From positions 123,956,001-124,020,000 of the forward strand of contig CM032233.1 of the NCBI GenBank assembly GCA_019009955.1: 64,000 nucleotides of DNA. Reading direction: 5' to 3'. The translations under genes were made by a program, and so were the position numbers. The notes below the pieces were generated by a model. The model made no database searches. It was not told the DNA's origin and was given only the letters and a program-made list of their open reading frames with translations. The first letter of the stretch is position 1. Each line of letters starts with the position of its first letter. This DNA is from Riptortus pedestris (Eukaryota > Arthropoda > Insecta > Hemiptera > Alydidae). Below are positions 20,918 through 31,596 of this stretch, piece after piece.

Positions 20918-21270
20918 CCGTTATGAGTGGAAGGGAAATTGGGGGGCTCGAATTCGAAATATCACCGTTATTATACGGTGGATCAAAAAGTGTATGGAAA
21001 CAGTTTTATTTATAAATTTAACGCTCTACAAATGTTGTTATACTTCATTTTTCACTGTTGATTATTAACTGAGATATTTGCATTTTTTTGGTTGGCAGCC
21101 TTCAGTAAACCCACACTCCTGCTCATGTCATATCATTAATAAGGCGTTATATCATGAACCATTTTATTCGTAGGTTTAATACGAAATATTGTTTTCATTA
21201 ATTTTAACCTTTTATCTCGTGAGATACAGGCAAATACATTGTGCAATGTCGTACATTAAGATTTTACCTT
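20818..21270 (-). mobile_element. Family A, internal part (beta module)
   Basis: The outer 3' end is missing. The remaining cap fragment TAGGTCCGTTCTAAACTAC is followed by (TA)n at 20883-20916, then core and beta module (CACACTCCTGCTCATGTCAT, TCTCGTGAGATA). The 5' cap is missing. Confidence 0.8.
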
Positions 21271-21299
21271 TTTAAATCAAAACTGATTATTTGATCAAA

Positions 21300-21660
21300 A
21301 CCAATATTCCACACTTCATCGTTTCATTACACTAAGTTCATATCCATTAATGGCTAAAATCGGACCAGGAATAGAGTTAAAAGGGGTTAAATTCGATGAC
21401 CCGTTATATATTATACTCGGTATTTAACTGTTCGTGTCTGAAGTCGGACCGTGGGGGTTTAGAGGGGTCGTGGAACTCGAAAATTCAAAACACTTTCGTT
21501 ATTATGAGTTGGATCGTAAAGTGTTATAAAACCGATCTTGTTAATATATTGATGCTCTGCAATTGTTGGAAACATGTTTTTCTTTGCCCAAACATTAACC
21601 GAGTTATTCTTACATTCTTTGCCTTTGTAAACCCTACTTCTTCCCATCGGATTTGTACTT
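21300..21660 (-). mobile_element. Diverged family A core fragments
   Basis: CCATTAATGGCTAAAATCGG, GGGGGTTTAGAGGGG and TTATGAGTTGGATCGTAAAG mark two incomplete core copies. Small frames on both strands here are shadows of the repeat. Confidence 0.7.
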
Positions 21661-21693
21661 AGAAATATAAAATATATGGTGAGGTCACTGCTG

Positions 21694-22037
21694 TAGCGGT
21701 CGCTATTTTTTTTTATTCGTTACCAAACTCGATACATAAGCGTTTCATGCAAAACTAAAGGCCAAGATAGATAAGGGCAGAAATCGGGCAGGTGGAGGGG
21801 GGGGGGGCGATTAAGAGGAAGGAAATTCAGAATTTCAAAACATCTCTGTTATTAAAATACGGATCGAAAACATATTTGCAATCAATCACATTGGAAATTA
21901 AATTTTTCTATAAATTTTGTTCTATTCATTTTAGCAGATTTCCCTGAAGGAGAATGGGCTATTCAAGTCCTACTCATCACGCGATTTTCGAAAAATGTCC
22001 ACCGATCCTAGATGACGAAAATGAGGTCCGTTCAAAA

Positions 22038-22132
<95 letters not shown>

Positions 22133-22884
22133 CCTGTATATATATATTGCTCTAGCGGTCGTCATTTTGGTTTGATATTTAAGCGTTTCATGCAAAAATA
22201 AAAATCAAGTTCGTTAATGTATGAAATCGGACAGGGGAGGAGGGGTTTTGAGGAGGGGAGAATTTGAAAATGATTATACAACTCCGTTTTTATGCATCGG
22301 ATGAAAAATTGTTATGTACGTACCGAAATATTAGAATTTTTTAGTTTTCAGCGTTCCGTAACCCTCCCCCCCTCTCTTACTCGTGTCCTAGCTGTTATAT
22401 TGTGGAGCTCATGATTTGAAGCCTAAATACCAAATATATTCCTTATTGAAATTTTACGTTTTGAGATAAATGCATATACGCGACGCACGTCGGAACTCTG
22501 CTTACGCAGCCCCTGCGTGACGGACATTCTCTATTTCTTCTAGGGAAGCTGGGTGGTAGAGGAACGAATCAATCTGGACGTACTCTGTAGGCCTGATTTC
22601 CTCTACAATGCGTCATGGGCAGAGGAAAAGCAGCGTTTTCAGATTCATTTTCTCTATCTTCAATATTAACCGAGATATTTGGGTTATTCAGTATTCAGCC
22701 TTCAGGAAAACCCCACTCCTACTCATAAACCCTACTCCATTATATAATGAAACACTCCATTTGAAGGTTAAATACTAAATATTGTTTTCAACAGATATTT
22801 ACTAAATGAGGTATATGCAAATATGTTGTGTGGTGAGATCATCGTTTAAGATTCTTAACTGTAAAGTGTTTATTTGTTCTACAC
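21694..22884 (-). mobile_element. Family A core and beta module, split by a nested family A
   Basis: The left part runs to TTTTGTTCTATTCATTTT at 21932. The right part resumes near 22650 with TTTTCTCTATCTTCAATATT and AACCGAGATATT and carries the beta module. A complete copy (21929-22526) sits between them, with about 120 bp of extra sequence at 22527-22649. Confidence 0.75.
21929..22526 (-). mobile_element. Family A, complete copy nested in another family A
   Basis: Left end TTTTAGCAGATTTCCC with a mutated palindrome. 3' cap to TGAGGTCCGTTCAAAACTG, a compound (TC)n(TA)n tract at 22039-22130, then core. The right end is CTTACGCAGCCCCTGCGTGA plus CGGA. The 5' module is shortened. Confidence 0.85.
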
Positions 22885-23117
22885 CAGTCTCAATATTTAA
22901 CCGTTTCATTCAACAGTAAAGATTACAATAGTAAATGGCTGAAATCGGGGCCGGAATAAGAGGGGGGGGGTTAGAGAAGGGTGAATTGGAAAATTCAAAA
23001 TATCTCCGTTATTTTAAGTAGAAATAGAGAATTGTTTATGAGGGGATATCACAAGTGTATTATACAAGCTCATGGAAAATCTGCTTAGTTTACGCAGCTA
23101 ATGCTTGACGGACTTTT
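22885..23117 (-). mobile_element. Family A internally deleted copy
   Basis: The core start (ATTTAACCGTTTCATTCAAC to AAATATCTCCGTTATTTTA) joins directly to a 5' cap (GGAAAATCTGCTTAGTTTAC, GCTTGACGGACTTTTTT). The same deletion form occurs at 34680-34915, so it is a real subfamily. Confidence 0.8.
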
Positions 23118-23533
23118 TTCCTATTTGGTTTACTTTGGTTGAAGTGTTATTTTCGCTAAGTTTTTCTATTTTGGCATTTTGTTATTCTTTCTTGATTTCT
23201 ATTTTTGTGTTTTGCTTTACTTTGTTATTACCTATTACTTTTATTTTTCTGTATTTGTTGTATTTCTATATTATCCTTATATTATTAAGTGTTAATGATA
23301 TTTCGTGGTTTTTTTTTAGCAATGACGACCTTGTTGCGAAGCTAAGAAATATATAAATAAATAATATTGTTTTCTTTACCTCTTGACATTAGCCGAGTAA
23401 TTTGATTATTTCCAGTTAAAGCCTTTCGTAAAAGCCCACTTCTACTTGTCGTTTTCAGACTCCAGTAACCTCTCCTCCCCAGCCAAATGATGTTATGATT
23501 TTGCTTTGAGCTAAACGACTCAAGTCCAAATGA
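23118..23533. other. T-rich insertion and family A scrap
   Basis: 23118-23365 is T-rich and ends GCTAAGAAATATATAAATAA and ATAATATTG, like a LINE 3' tail. An 83-codon hydrophobic frame at 23105-23356 starts in the family A cap and merely reflects the T-richness. 23366-23460 resembles the family A beta module (GACATTAGCCGAGTAATTTG). Confidence 0.45.
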
Positions 23534-24152
23534 AAATAAAGTCCGTCACGCAGGAGCTGCGTAAACTAAGCAGATTTCCTAAGTGAAGTTTTACAATAGA
23601 GAAATCTGCCTACCAATAACAGCAGTAGTATCGAATCTCTAAACCAATTCACGACGGACGAACAGTTAGGAGGGACGAACTAGCTTTCGGCGGAAAGTCC
23701 CGAATATAGCCGACTTTTGCCGACCACTCACACAATACAAATGCAAATATCTCGGTTAATATTCAAGATAGAGAATAAATGTATAGAACAGAATTTATAG
23801 TAAATTTAATTTGCAATAAGATTGATTCCTATACAAATTTTCGATCCGACGCATAATAACGGAGATATTTCGAATTTTCAAAATTCCCCCCCCCCCTCCC
23901 ACTTGTCCGATTTCAGCCATTAACGGTCTTGATCTTTCTTTTTACATAAAACGATTAAATTCCGAGTTTGGAAACGATCAATCAAAAATTGCGACCGCTA
24001 GAGCTTTAATAGACAAATATATACAATTTTGAACGGACCTCATTTTCGACATATCCTGGGTAGGATCGATGGACATTTGTAGAAATTTTTCGAAAGTCGC
24101 GTCACGAGTACGAGCTTAATACCTGATTTCCCTTAAGGGAAATCTGCTAATT
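23534..24152 (+). mobile_element. Family A, complete copy (alpha module)
   Basis: 5' cap AAAGTCCGTCACGCAGGAGC, motif AAGCAGATTTCCTAAGTG, alpha module and core. The microsatellite is reduced to ATATATAC. The 3' cap ends in an intact palindrome and TGCTAA. It shows that the (TA)n tract is dispensable. Confidence 0.92.
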
Positions 24153-25707
24153 AAACTTCTTTTTTTTCTAACGGATTCTTACTAAAAGGGATATAGAGAG
24201 TCGAAAGTGATATGCATTGAGTGTTGGCATTTCTGCTAGTGGGATATCTGGTCAGGCTTAGGTGGTCATCCCCCAAGACCATTATTGGTTTTGTTTGGCG
24301 ATAATTGGGCTCACCATCTTGCTATTTGCTTTTGTCATCTAAAACTGTTTATTTTTCAGTGATCGTTACTTAACCAAATACACCTATCTCTCTACCAGTA
24401 TTTGATTAAATTTTATCATCATTTTCTAAGGTTCCCTATTTGCCCATGATAATTGTAACAAAAATTCTTAATGTCCTCTGTATGAAAGTGTTCGTTATTA
24501 TAGCTGTGAAGGATATCGAAGGGGTACTACACTTTCAGGACATTGCTAGTATTTCAGTTAGTAAAATAATTTACATAATGCCATTAGCGCAACTCAAAAA
24601 TCACTCATCGACTATTATGTTTACATAGACTCTACTGCCGAGCTACTTTTTTTCAAGGTGAGTCAGTTATTTTATTTCGTTAATGACAGTGAGTAAACCT
24701 TAACTTATGATTGCACTGGTCAACAAAGATTTTATCCTAGAGACGTTGTTTGGGGATGAATTATTTTTAGTGCTGACCCCGAATCTGTGCTTGTATTCTT
24801 TCTATCACGTCTACTTTCCTTTGGACAGCTGATGTATGTTTTATCTACAACGAAAGTAGTAATATATTTCATTTGTACAGGCTGTATCAAATTTTAGCGC
24901 CCAAACTTTGAAAGATGATTCTAGACAAAGTTTCCAACAAAAAAATTGATTTTTTCTTGGGCCCGATTCACACTTGTTTTTAAGATATTATAGTTTTTCA
25001 AATTGTAGCTATTTTTCCTATATTACAAGCCATTACTACAGAAATTATTTCAATGTAAAAAAATCTGAGTGTACGATTCGAAAGAGCTATAAATGCCCTT
25101 TTAATATGATGCCCCAAGCATAACCATATGCTATAGTAAACGAAGAACAAATGGGTTTTAATGAGAATAAGCAACGATATTTTTCTTTTATTATTGCTCC
25201 TCTAGTGGCTATTAGTTTTTGAGTTAGGAACTTAGTTAAGATGGGTCCAGAGAAGGTCAAACGGCTAATTCCGTTGAAATCTGAAAAACGAAAACTTCAG
25301 CAATTAAAATACTCCCTTTTCATCGTAGAAAGAAGTAAAAAATAATGGATTAGCATGCGTTGGAATTTGCATCCATTGCGTTTTAGTAACGTGATGAAAA
25401 CATACAAGTTATTTCTTAATATAAAACTTATTGCGTAGAATTGGGAGAGATTGTTTTTTTTTTTTTTTTTTTTTTTTTAAGGCTTATAATATTAAGTAGT
25501 TATTATGGTCACCAGAAATAACACACATATATATATACACACACGTATGTATGCATCGAGAAGAGATCGGCTATCTGCTCCACTGGAGTGATTTTTTATC
25601 TAATATGTAAATTTTCTATGGAAATCAGTCCATCTACGCCAGACAGTGTTTTAGTTTGGCTAGCTGCCTTGACTTGTTAAATGATCTGAAAGATTTAGTA
25701 CATCGAG

Positions 25708-25751
<44 letters not shown>

Positions 25752-25798
25752 TTATGTGTGTGTTTATTTATACAAATTTGAGCATTTTTCATCTTATA
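24153..25798. other. Unassigned stretch with poly-T and microsatellites
   Basis: No gene supported. About 25190-25350 resembles 10380-10540 (see that entry). A poly-T run lies at 25455-25479, mixed (TA)/(CA) at 25509-25545, and (TA)n at 25711-25747. A 62-codon frame at 24440-24628 is unrecognised. Confidence 0.4.
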
Positions 25799-26025
25799 GT
25801 TAAAAGTCCGTCACGCAGGGGCTTCGTAAACTAAACAGTTTTTCCACGAGAACTTTTACAGTTACGGAAACGGCCTCTGTATTGCAGATTAATAGGTCTG
25901 CCAACCACTCAGAGCTGAACAGATTTCAGCGATTAACGAACTTGATCTTCCTTTTGAAATAAAACGATTAAATATCGAGTTTGGTAACGATCAAACAAAA
26001 ATTACGACCTCTAGAGCGTTAACAG

Positions 26026-26075
<50 letters not shown>

Positions 26076-26215
26076 GCACATATATACATACATACATACA
26101 TACATACAATTTTGAACGGACCTCATTTTCTTCCGTCATCTCCGATGGACATTTGAAGAAATGTTTCAAAAATCGCGTCATGAGTATGACCTCAATTGCT
26201 GATTTCTCTTAAGTG
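25799..26215 (+). mobile_element. Family A, short copy (gamma module)
   Basis: 5' cap AAAAGTCCGTCACGCAGGGG, then GGTCTGCCAACCACTCAG and AGCTGAACAG, a 5' module shared only with 62033-62298. It jumps straight to the second half of the core, with (TA)n and (CATA)n at 26031-26107 and a 3' cap whose palindrome is lost. Confidence 0.85.
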
Positions 26216-26780
26216 TATATAGAAAAACTTTGATATTCACGCCAATAGACGATTTCTTTTAGGGAAAAATTCTAAATCCGTTTTGGAAGCATTATACATG
26301 GTCATTACTCTCCCGTAAAATTTATTTTTCCTAACAATCCTTTACTAAATTTTTGCTATATAGAGAATTGTTGATATGGGAGCCACGTAGCTATGATAGG
26401 CATTGTAACCGGGGCTGTAAAAGTTCTATGTCATGTAGAGACTGTTGATCAATTATATCGAAAGGTGGCTTTTGCCTTTCAATTAGTATGGGCGGCTTCG
26501 TCCTTGTACAACTTTTAGTTGGGAGGCCCAACACTTTTAGGATTGTAGCATATTTGTATTTGAGGGCCGGCTTCCCTTCCCTGCTTTCTTCCCATGAAAC
26601 TTCCAAGGACTTGGGACGTGCTAGATGCCCCAAAGAGCTCCATCTACCTCTGGCCTTCCGCCCATAAACCCGTGCCTCCCCGTCCGATCCATAGAACACT
26701 GCCCTACCTAAGTAACCCAAATGGTGCTCACCACACGAATATTGTGCCCTACGATCCTTCCAGGACCTGGCCCTCTCCCG
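26216..26780. other. Unassigned GC-richer stretch
   Basis: 26240-26285 has a decayed family A tip. 26391-26780 is less AT-rich than its surroundings, with overlapping 109- and 161-codon frames on opposite strands. Neither shows a domain, and the longer one runs through family A and (TA)n into family C, so it is not a gene as drawn. Confidence 0.4.
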
Positions 26781-26782
26781 CC

Positions 26783-26868
26783 ACTTATTGGAAATCAGCT
26801 ATTGAGGTTGTACTCAAGACTCCATTTATGAAAAATGTCTTCAAATGTCCCTCGATCCAATTTAGGAG

Positions 26869-26910
<42 letters not shown>
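26783..26910 (-). mobile_element. Family A 3' cap with (TA)n
   Basis: GGAAATCAGCTATTGAGGTT and TTCAAATGTCCCTCGATCC lead into a (TA)n tract, where family C begins. Confidence 0.8.
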
Positions 26911-26913
<3 letters not shown>

Positions 26914-27284
26914 GTTGATGTTTTCGACCAGGTTATATTTATGTATGGTGTTGTTATTCTTTTTGGAGTTTTGGTCAATGTTGGTGAAAAAAAATCTTAG
27001 TTTATGCCGAAATTTCGAGAATCTTTATTTTCTCTTCTTCAGGGCAAGTCTAAAGATACCTAAAAACTATTACACATGATTATTGCACTTAGGACTAGGG
27101 TTATATTCCTACTACATAATATAACCCAAGTCCTAAGTGCAATAATCATGTGTAATAGTTTTTAGGTATCTTTAGTTTTGCCCTGAAGAAGAGAAAATAA
27201 AGATTCTCGAAATATCGGCATAAACTAAGATTTTTTTCACCAACATTGACCAAAACTCCAAAAAGAATAACAACACCATATATA
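26911..27284 (+). mobile_element. Family C hairpin element, 164-bp arms
   Basis: 26944-27107 is an almost perfect inverted repeat of 27118-27280, with a 10-nt loop. Each arm carries TGGTGTTGTTATTCTTTTTG, the motif CTGAAGAAGAGAA with a stem partner TTCTCGAAA, and GCACTTAGGACT. The 33-bp extension at 26911 (GTGTTGATGTTTTCGACCAG) occurs on one side only, setting the orientation. The element is non-coding. Confidence 0.9.
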
Positions 27285-27733
27285 TAGGAGGCACCCTTAG
27301 ATCAGTGGAAGAGGTCCCGATTTTAAATAATTCAAGTGTAGCATCATCAAGCACGGTAGTACTTGATGGGTAACCGCTGAGTTAGTTTACTGGTTCAATA
27401 CCAGAGCGCGCTAGTGTCGCTGTGCTAGCGGAATGGCGGGAGTCTAGTGAATAAATAAGTCTGACAGCCGGTCCCTATGACGAAGGACATTGACTCTCCT
27501 AGATGCCGACGACTAGCAAACAGGCAGTTCGTGCTAAGATCAATTTCCGCCCCCAAAATATAACGAAACCCTACTGGAGACAACTCATTCCTGGTCCACC
27601 GTGGGTAACGGAGGTTGTACGTCGATCACTAACTAAGTAAAAACTCAGATGGCCAATCCCTGGAGCCTAGCTCGAGGGTGGCTAAAGATCTTAAGGTCTA
27701 TGATGCCGACCGAACAAAATAAGAATAAAAACT

Positions 27734-27735
<2 letters not shown>
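27285..27735 (+). mobile_element. SINE family S2, longest copy
   Basis: A box B-like GGTTCAATACC near 27389 follows GGTAACCGCTGAGTTAG, an A-box-like segment. The 3' body GGAGGTTGTACGTCGATCAC, GGCTAAAGATCTTAAGGTCT and ATGATGCCGACCGAAC matches the copies at 1684 and 59341. The 5' limit is uncertain. It ends at a (TA)/(CA)n tract that leads into family A. Confidence 0.65.
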
Positions 27736-27771
<36 letters not shown>

Positions 27772-28950
27772 ATTTTGGTTTATTTGTTACCAAACTCAAT
27801 ATATAAGCATTTTATGTAAAACTAAAAATCATATTCATTAACGGATAGAATCTGACAGAGGGAGGGGGGTTTGAGGGGGAATTTCGTAGTAGCTCTGTGA
27901 TCGAAAAACTGTATAGAATCATTCTTATATGTAACTAGCTCAGATACCCGGCTTCGCTCGGGAATTCATTTGAGGCTGAATGGTGATGGTATTTTTTTGG
28001 CAAGGCTTTCCTTTGCACAATATTTTAACATTTACCCGTCCCAGTGTTTAGTTTAAATACCCGTCGTTTCTGTGGATTTGTTAATAATAAAATTATTTCT
28101 TTATGTAAGACTTCAATGTTCTCCATATTGTCATATTTCCCGTTTCCTGTGTATTATGCATAGATTTGAATTATTAAGCACAAAATATTAACATACATTT
28201 GAATTAATTTTTCCCGGTGAGTTACCTGGTAGTTCCAAAGAATTGTTGAGCAAATTTCTCTAAATAATAAAATAAATAACTTTCTTATTTGCATATTTGC
28301 CGAAACCCCAATAGGAAACGAAATATCACTATTTTTAATTTCAGGCCACCCTTATAACCCCCACTCCTGCCTGTCCCTAGAAATGTTAGTATGGCTTATT
28401 ATAAGGAAGACGATAGTGCTTATTCACATACCGAGTTTGGTTTAGTTCGGTTGAGTCATTTGTGCCAAATAAAATTGTTAACTTCCGCTATCATTTTTAG
28501 AGTATAACACCTTTATACTTAGGTATACGACAAAAGAGTATATAACAAAAGTTACTCTAAATAACAAATTAAACAACATTTGTTATGTGCATAATTGCCG
28601 AAAATGCAATAGGAAACGAAATATCGCTATTTTTAATTTCAGGCCTTTCTTATAACCCCTGTTCGTCTCAGAGAATATTAACATAGCCTAAAGTCTAAGT
28701 TGGGTTAGTAGTAATATACATACCAAGTTTCATAAAATTCCGTTCAGCCGTTTATGCGTGAAAAGGTAACAAACAAACAAACAAACATACACGAAAGAAA
28801 CAAAATGCAGATATGGTGTCTATGACATGTGAAACGAAAAGTTAACGTAAAATTTCGCAAAAAAATCATATATTGTGAGATGGAATTTCTAGTGTGTAGC
28901 ACGAGGGAAATCTGCTCAGTAGCGCAGCCCCTACGTGAAGGGTTTTATAG
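27736..28950 (-). mobile_element. Family A interrupted by family R
   Basis: (CA)n at 27740-27768 is followed by core (TTTATTTGTTACCAAACTCA to ATAGAATCATTCTTATATG). Family R occupies 27934 to about 28875. The 5' cap resumes with CACGAGGGAAATCTGCTCAG and CGCAGCCCCTACGTGAAGGG. Confidence 0.8.
27934..28875 (+). mobile_element. Family R, RTE-like retroposon, longest copy
   Basis: Starts ACTAGCTCAGATACCCGGCT with the GC palindromic CCCGGCTTCGCTCGGG, and ends with TTTCATAAAATTCCGTTCAG, CCGTTTATGCG and (CAAA)n. That combination is typical of 3' parts of arthropod RTE-like LINEs and dependent SINEs. It contains an internal direct duplication: CAATAGGAAACGAAATATC recurs near 28308 and 28606, about 297 bp apart. 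No open frame survives. Confidence 0.75.
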
Positions 28951-29247
28951 AATACGATAATTTTCTCTACGAATATTGGCGAAAAAATGGCTACCCACCC
29001 TCCTCATATACTTTGGGCGCAGTTATATTTTAACACGGGATGCAGGAGTTCTGTGTTTGCCGCTGGATTTGTTAGCCTTCGCTGGCGGCTTCGAATAAAC
29101 AATGTCGCCCTTCTAAATATACAGATTAAATTAACGTTGCATTGGCATCGAGAAGTATAATTCAATTCTCTCCTAAATGCCATCGATGGCAAACGAAAGC
29201 AATCATTTAGAAATATACAAAGAATAAATTCTACAGTAATGTAAAAT
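28951..29247. other. Unassigned gap
   Basis: A 104-codon minus frame (29004-29318) overlaps the next family A start and has no recognisable domain. Its cysteine and basic content is not diagnostic. Confidence 0.3.
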
Positions 29248-29815
29248 AAAAATCCTTCGTGCACGGGCTGCGTTAACTGAGCAGATTTCCCATAACACAC
29301 TTTTGATCTGACACACATGCTCTCTATTTCTATGTGAAAACCCGACGACGAGAAGGGGGTACTAAAGACAAAACAAAGAAAGTTCCAATGACTCGCTTAA
29401 TACTTGAGTTATTATAAAATGGATAGGGGCTCAGGTTGGCCGTTGTTAAGGGGTTGCTCTTGATCTCATATGGTAAACCTGAGCAGTTGAAATTTATTTT
29501 GTGACGGACTCATTAAATAAATTCCTTAGTTCCACCCTAGCTAGAAAAGGGTGGTTCCCTGTAGATAACCCGTCCCAGTTAGCCATAGTACCATAAAGTG
29601 GACGTAAATTATTAAAAAAAATGAATAGAACAACAATTGTAGACCAATAATAGTTTAACTAGATTGAACCTATAACATTTTACGATATGAATAATTTTAA
29701 CGGATATATTTTGAACTTTCCAATCCCCCACTATTCCAGGTGAAAAAAACTGTGAAATATCGTGTATGGTATACTATCAAACAAACATTTACGAGACGGG
29801 AACATAAAATCTCAA
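29248..29815 (+). mobile_element. Family A relic interrupted by SINE S1
   Basis: 5' cap AAAATCCTTCGTGCACGGGC, GAGCAGATTTCCCATAAC, then a diverged module and core to about TTTACGAGACGGGAAC. It resembles the copy at 63446-63920, which lacks the SINE and so serves as an empty site. Confidence 0.75.
29426..29617 (+). mobile_element. SINE S1 with target-site duplication
   Basis: The head GGGGCTCAGGTTGGCC, shortened internally, continues with CACCCTAGCTAGAAAAGGGT and TAGATAACCCGTCCCAGTTA, with a tail ATTAAAAA. It is flanked by AAAATGGATA (29416-29425) and AAAATGAATA (29618-29627), a 10-bp duplication with one mismatch. Confidence 0.85.
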
Positions 29816-31590
29816 TTATTGACGCCATTACAGAACAAAATTGCGTTTATCTCGCATAAAAAACTTAGAATGCTTTGGTTCACGATATAACTGCTTAATG
29901 TTATCCTCCCTCCACTTCTGGCCTCACTGTACCTTTGAGTTTCCCCATACCAGCGGTCTCCATTTAATAAGAGTTATAAATATTTTGAATAGATAAGTTT
30001 AGGACAGGAAACTTAAACTATCTCACCTAGCACGGCTAAGTATAAAATTGCAATATTTGGGAAATGCTCATATAAAACGCTATGGCCACTGTGCACATAA
30101 ACGTTATGGCCACTGTGTACATAAAACGTTGTTCACAAGTTACATAAAATATTATGATCACTGCTTACATAGAACGTACCAAAAGTCAAAATAACGAATT
30201 CGATAACGAAACTTGCGTTCTGAGTACGACCTCAATGGCTGATTTCCCTCAAGGAAAACATTCTAAAACGTTTTTTACATAAAATAAAAACTGGGAAAGG
30301 AATAACTCTTTTAAATTGATTTATTGTTTTGGAGAAGGTTGAGGGATACCATCGACCCATCGCACTCACTTGGCTTTCTCACTCAATGAATGCTCTGAAA
30401 ATATACAAAAGCCTTGAATATATCAAGAATTTGTTCTATAAAATCAAAATTAAATTTTTTTGAATGGAACTTCTGAAACACCAAAAAAATTGGAATATTA
30501 TTTATCATATGTAAACATTTTAAGAGATTCTGTAACTTTACTCTTAATTTTATTATTAGTAATATATCATATATTTGTGGAATTGATGATAATTCGAGAA
30601 GAAAGAAGTCTGAGATAATGGGTGAGGATGTAATGGGGTGGATCGGATACCCTCAACGAATTTATATGATAAGGTAAACCAGTCTTTTATATTTTCAGAG
30701 TACTTAATATTTTACGTGTAGTTACTTCGTACTTTAATTAATGCATTGCCTTTTTCCTAGTTTTTCTTCATTACAAACAGATATTGAGGTTGTGCTCATT
30801 ACGAAAGTTTTTAAAGAAATAAATTTGTTTCCCGTAGTACAAATTAAAACCGTTGGATTAACATAAGTTGTAAGTCAATTTATTAATATTATTCGCACAT
30901 CACAAAACTTCATTTTTGTTCAGTCATCTCTTTTAATTCCTGATAATTATGAACGGGAATTTAGCTGCAAGTTGAACAACCACATGGATTTTTATGTGCT
31001 TTATCTGCTTAATTTCTACTCTTGTTTTATATTTTCAGTATCATTTTTATGGTAAAATGAAGCACAGTAACTATCGACCTTTATAAGTTGTGCATCAATA
31101 AAGGATATTTATAAAAAAAGTCCGCTTCGGAAAATAGGCAGACTTCCCTAGTGTTGGTTTTACAAAAATGTCCAAACATTCAGAAATCATCTTTCTTATA
31201 ATTAGGGCATGCTCCTTATTCTCAGTGATTAATGTTTCACTCGAACTAATATTTTTTATAGCTTTATACATACGGTTAAAATGTTAATGAGCGTTACCCT
31301 GAAAAACCAGAACTTTTCATAGAATATTCATGTTCGTGTTAAGAGCATATCATTGAGTCTTGTTTCAAGATTTTATGACATATACATACACTGAAAAATA
31401 TGCTAATTTTTTACTTTCCCGAAAGTACAGTTTGTTTAATATATACTGAAGGAGAAACATGAATTTTGACTTTTCCAAGAGTGGTTAGAATGAGTCGCGT
31501 GCCATTCTGCATTAACGCCCCAAAATCACCATAATGGTAACGAGACCCTTATAGAATTGAACTATGCAGGAAGGATGAGTCATTGTGCAT
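29816..31590. other. Mostly unassigned, with three family A scraps
   Basis: 30210-30263 has a plus 3' tip (GAGTACGACCTCAATGGCTG, ATTTCCCTCAAGG). 30777-30812 has a minus 3' tip (AGATATTGAGGTTGTGCTCA). 31110-31155 has a plus 5' cap (AAAAAAAGTCCGCTTCGG, ATAGGCAGACTTCCC). A short direct repeat, ACGTTATGGCCACTGTG-like, lies at 30080-30170 (three imperfect units of about 34 bp). No gene seen. Confidence 0.45.
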
Positions 31591-31596
31591 AGGATC

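Noticed and set aside
23105..23356. 83-codon membrane-protein-like frame
   Set aside because: It starts inside the family A 5' cap and consists of T-rich sequence that reads as Phe/Leu/Ile. Probably a retroposon tail region.
26594..27079. 161-codon plus-strand frame
   Set aside because: It runs through a family A cap, a TA tract and a family C arm. The non-repeat first part has no domain.
29004..29318. 104-codon minus-strand frame as a cysteine-containing small protein
   Set aside because: It begins within a family A 5' cap and has no motif with regular cysteine spacing. Chance is the simpler reading.
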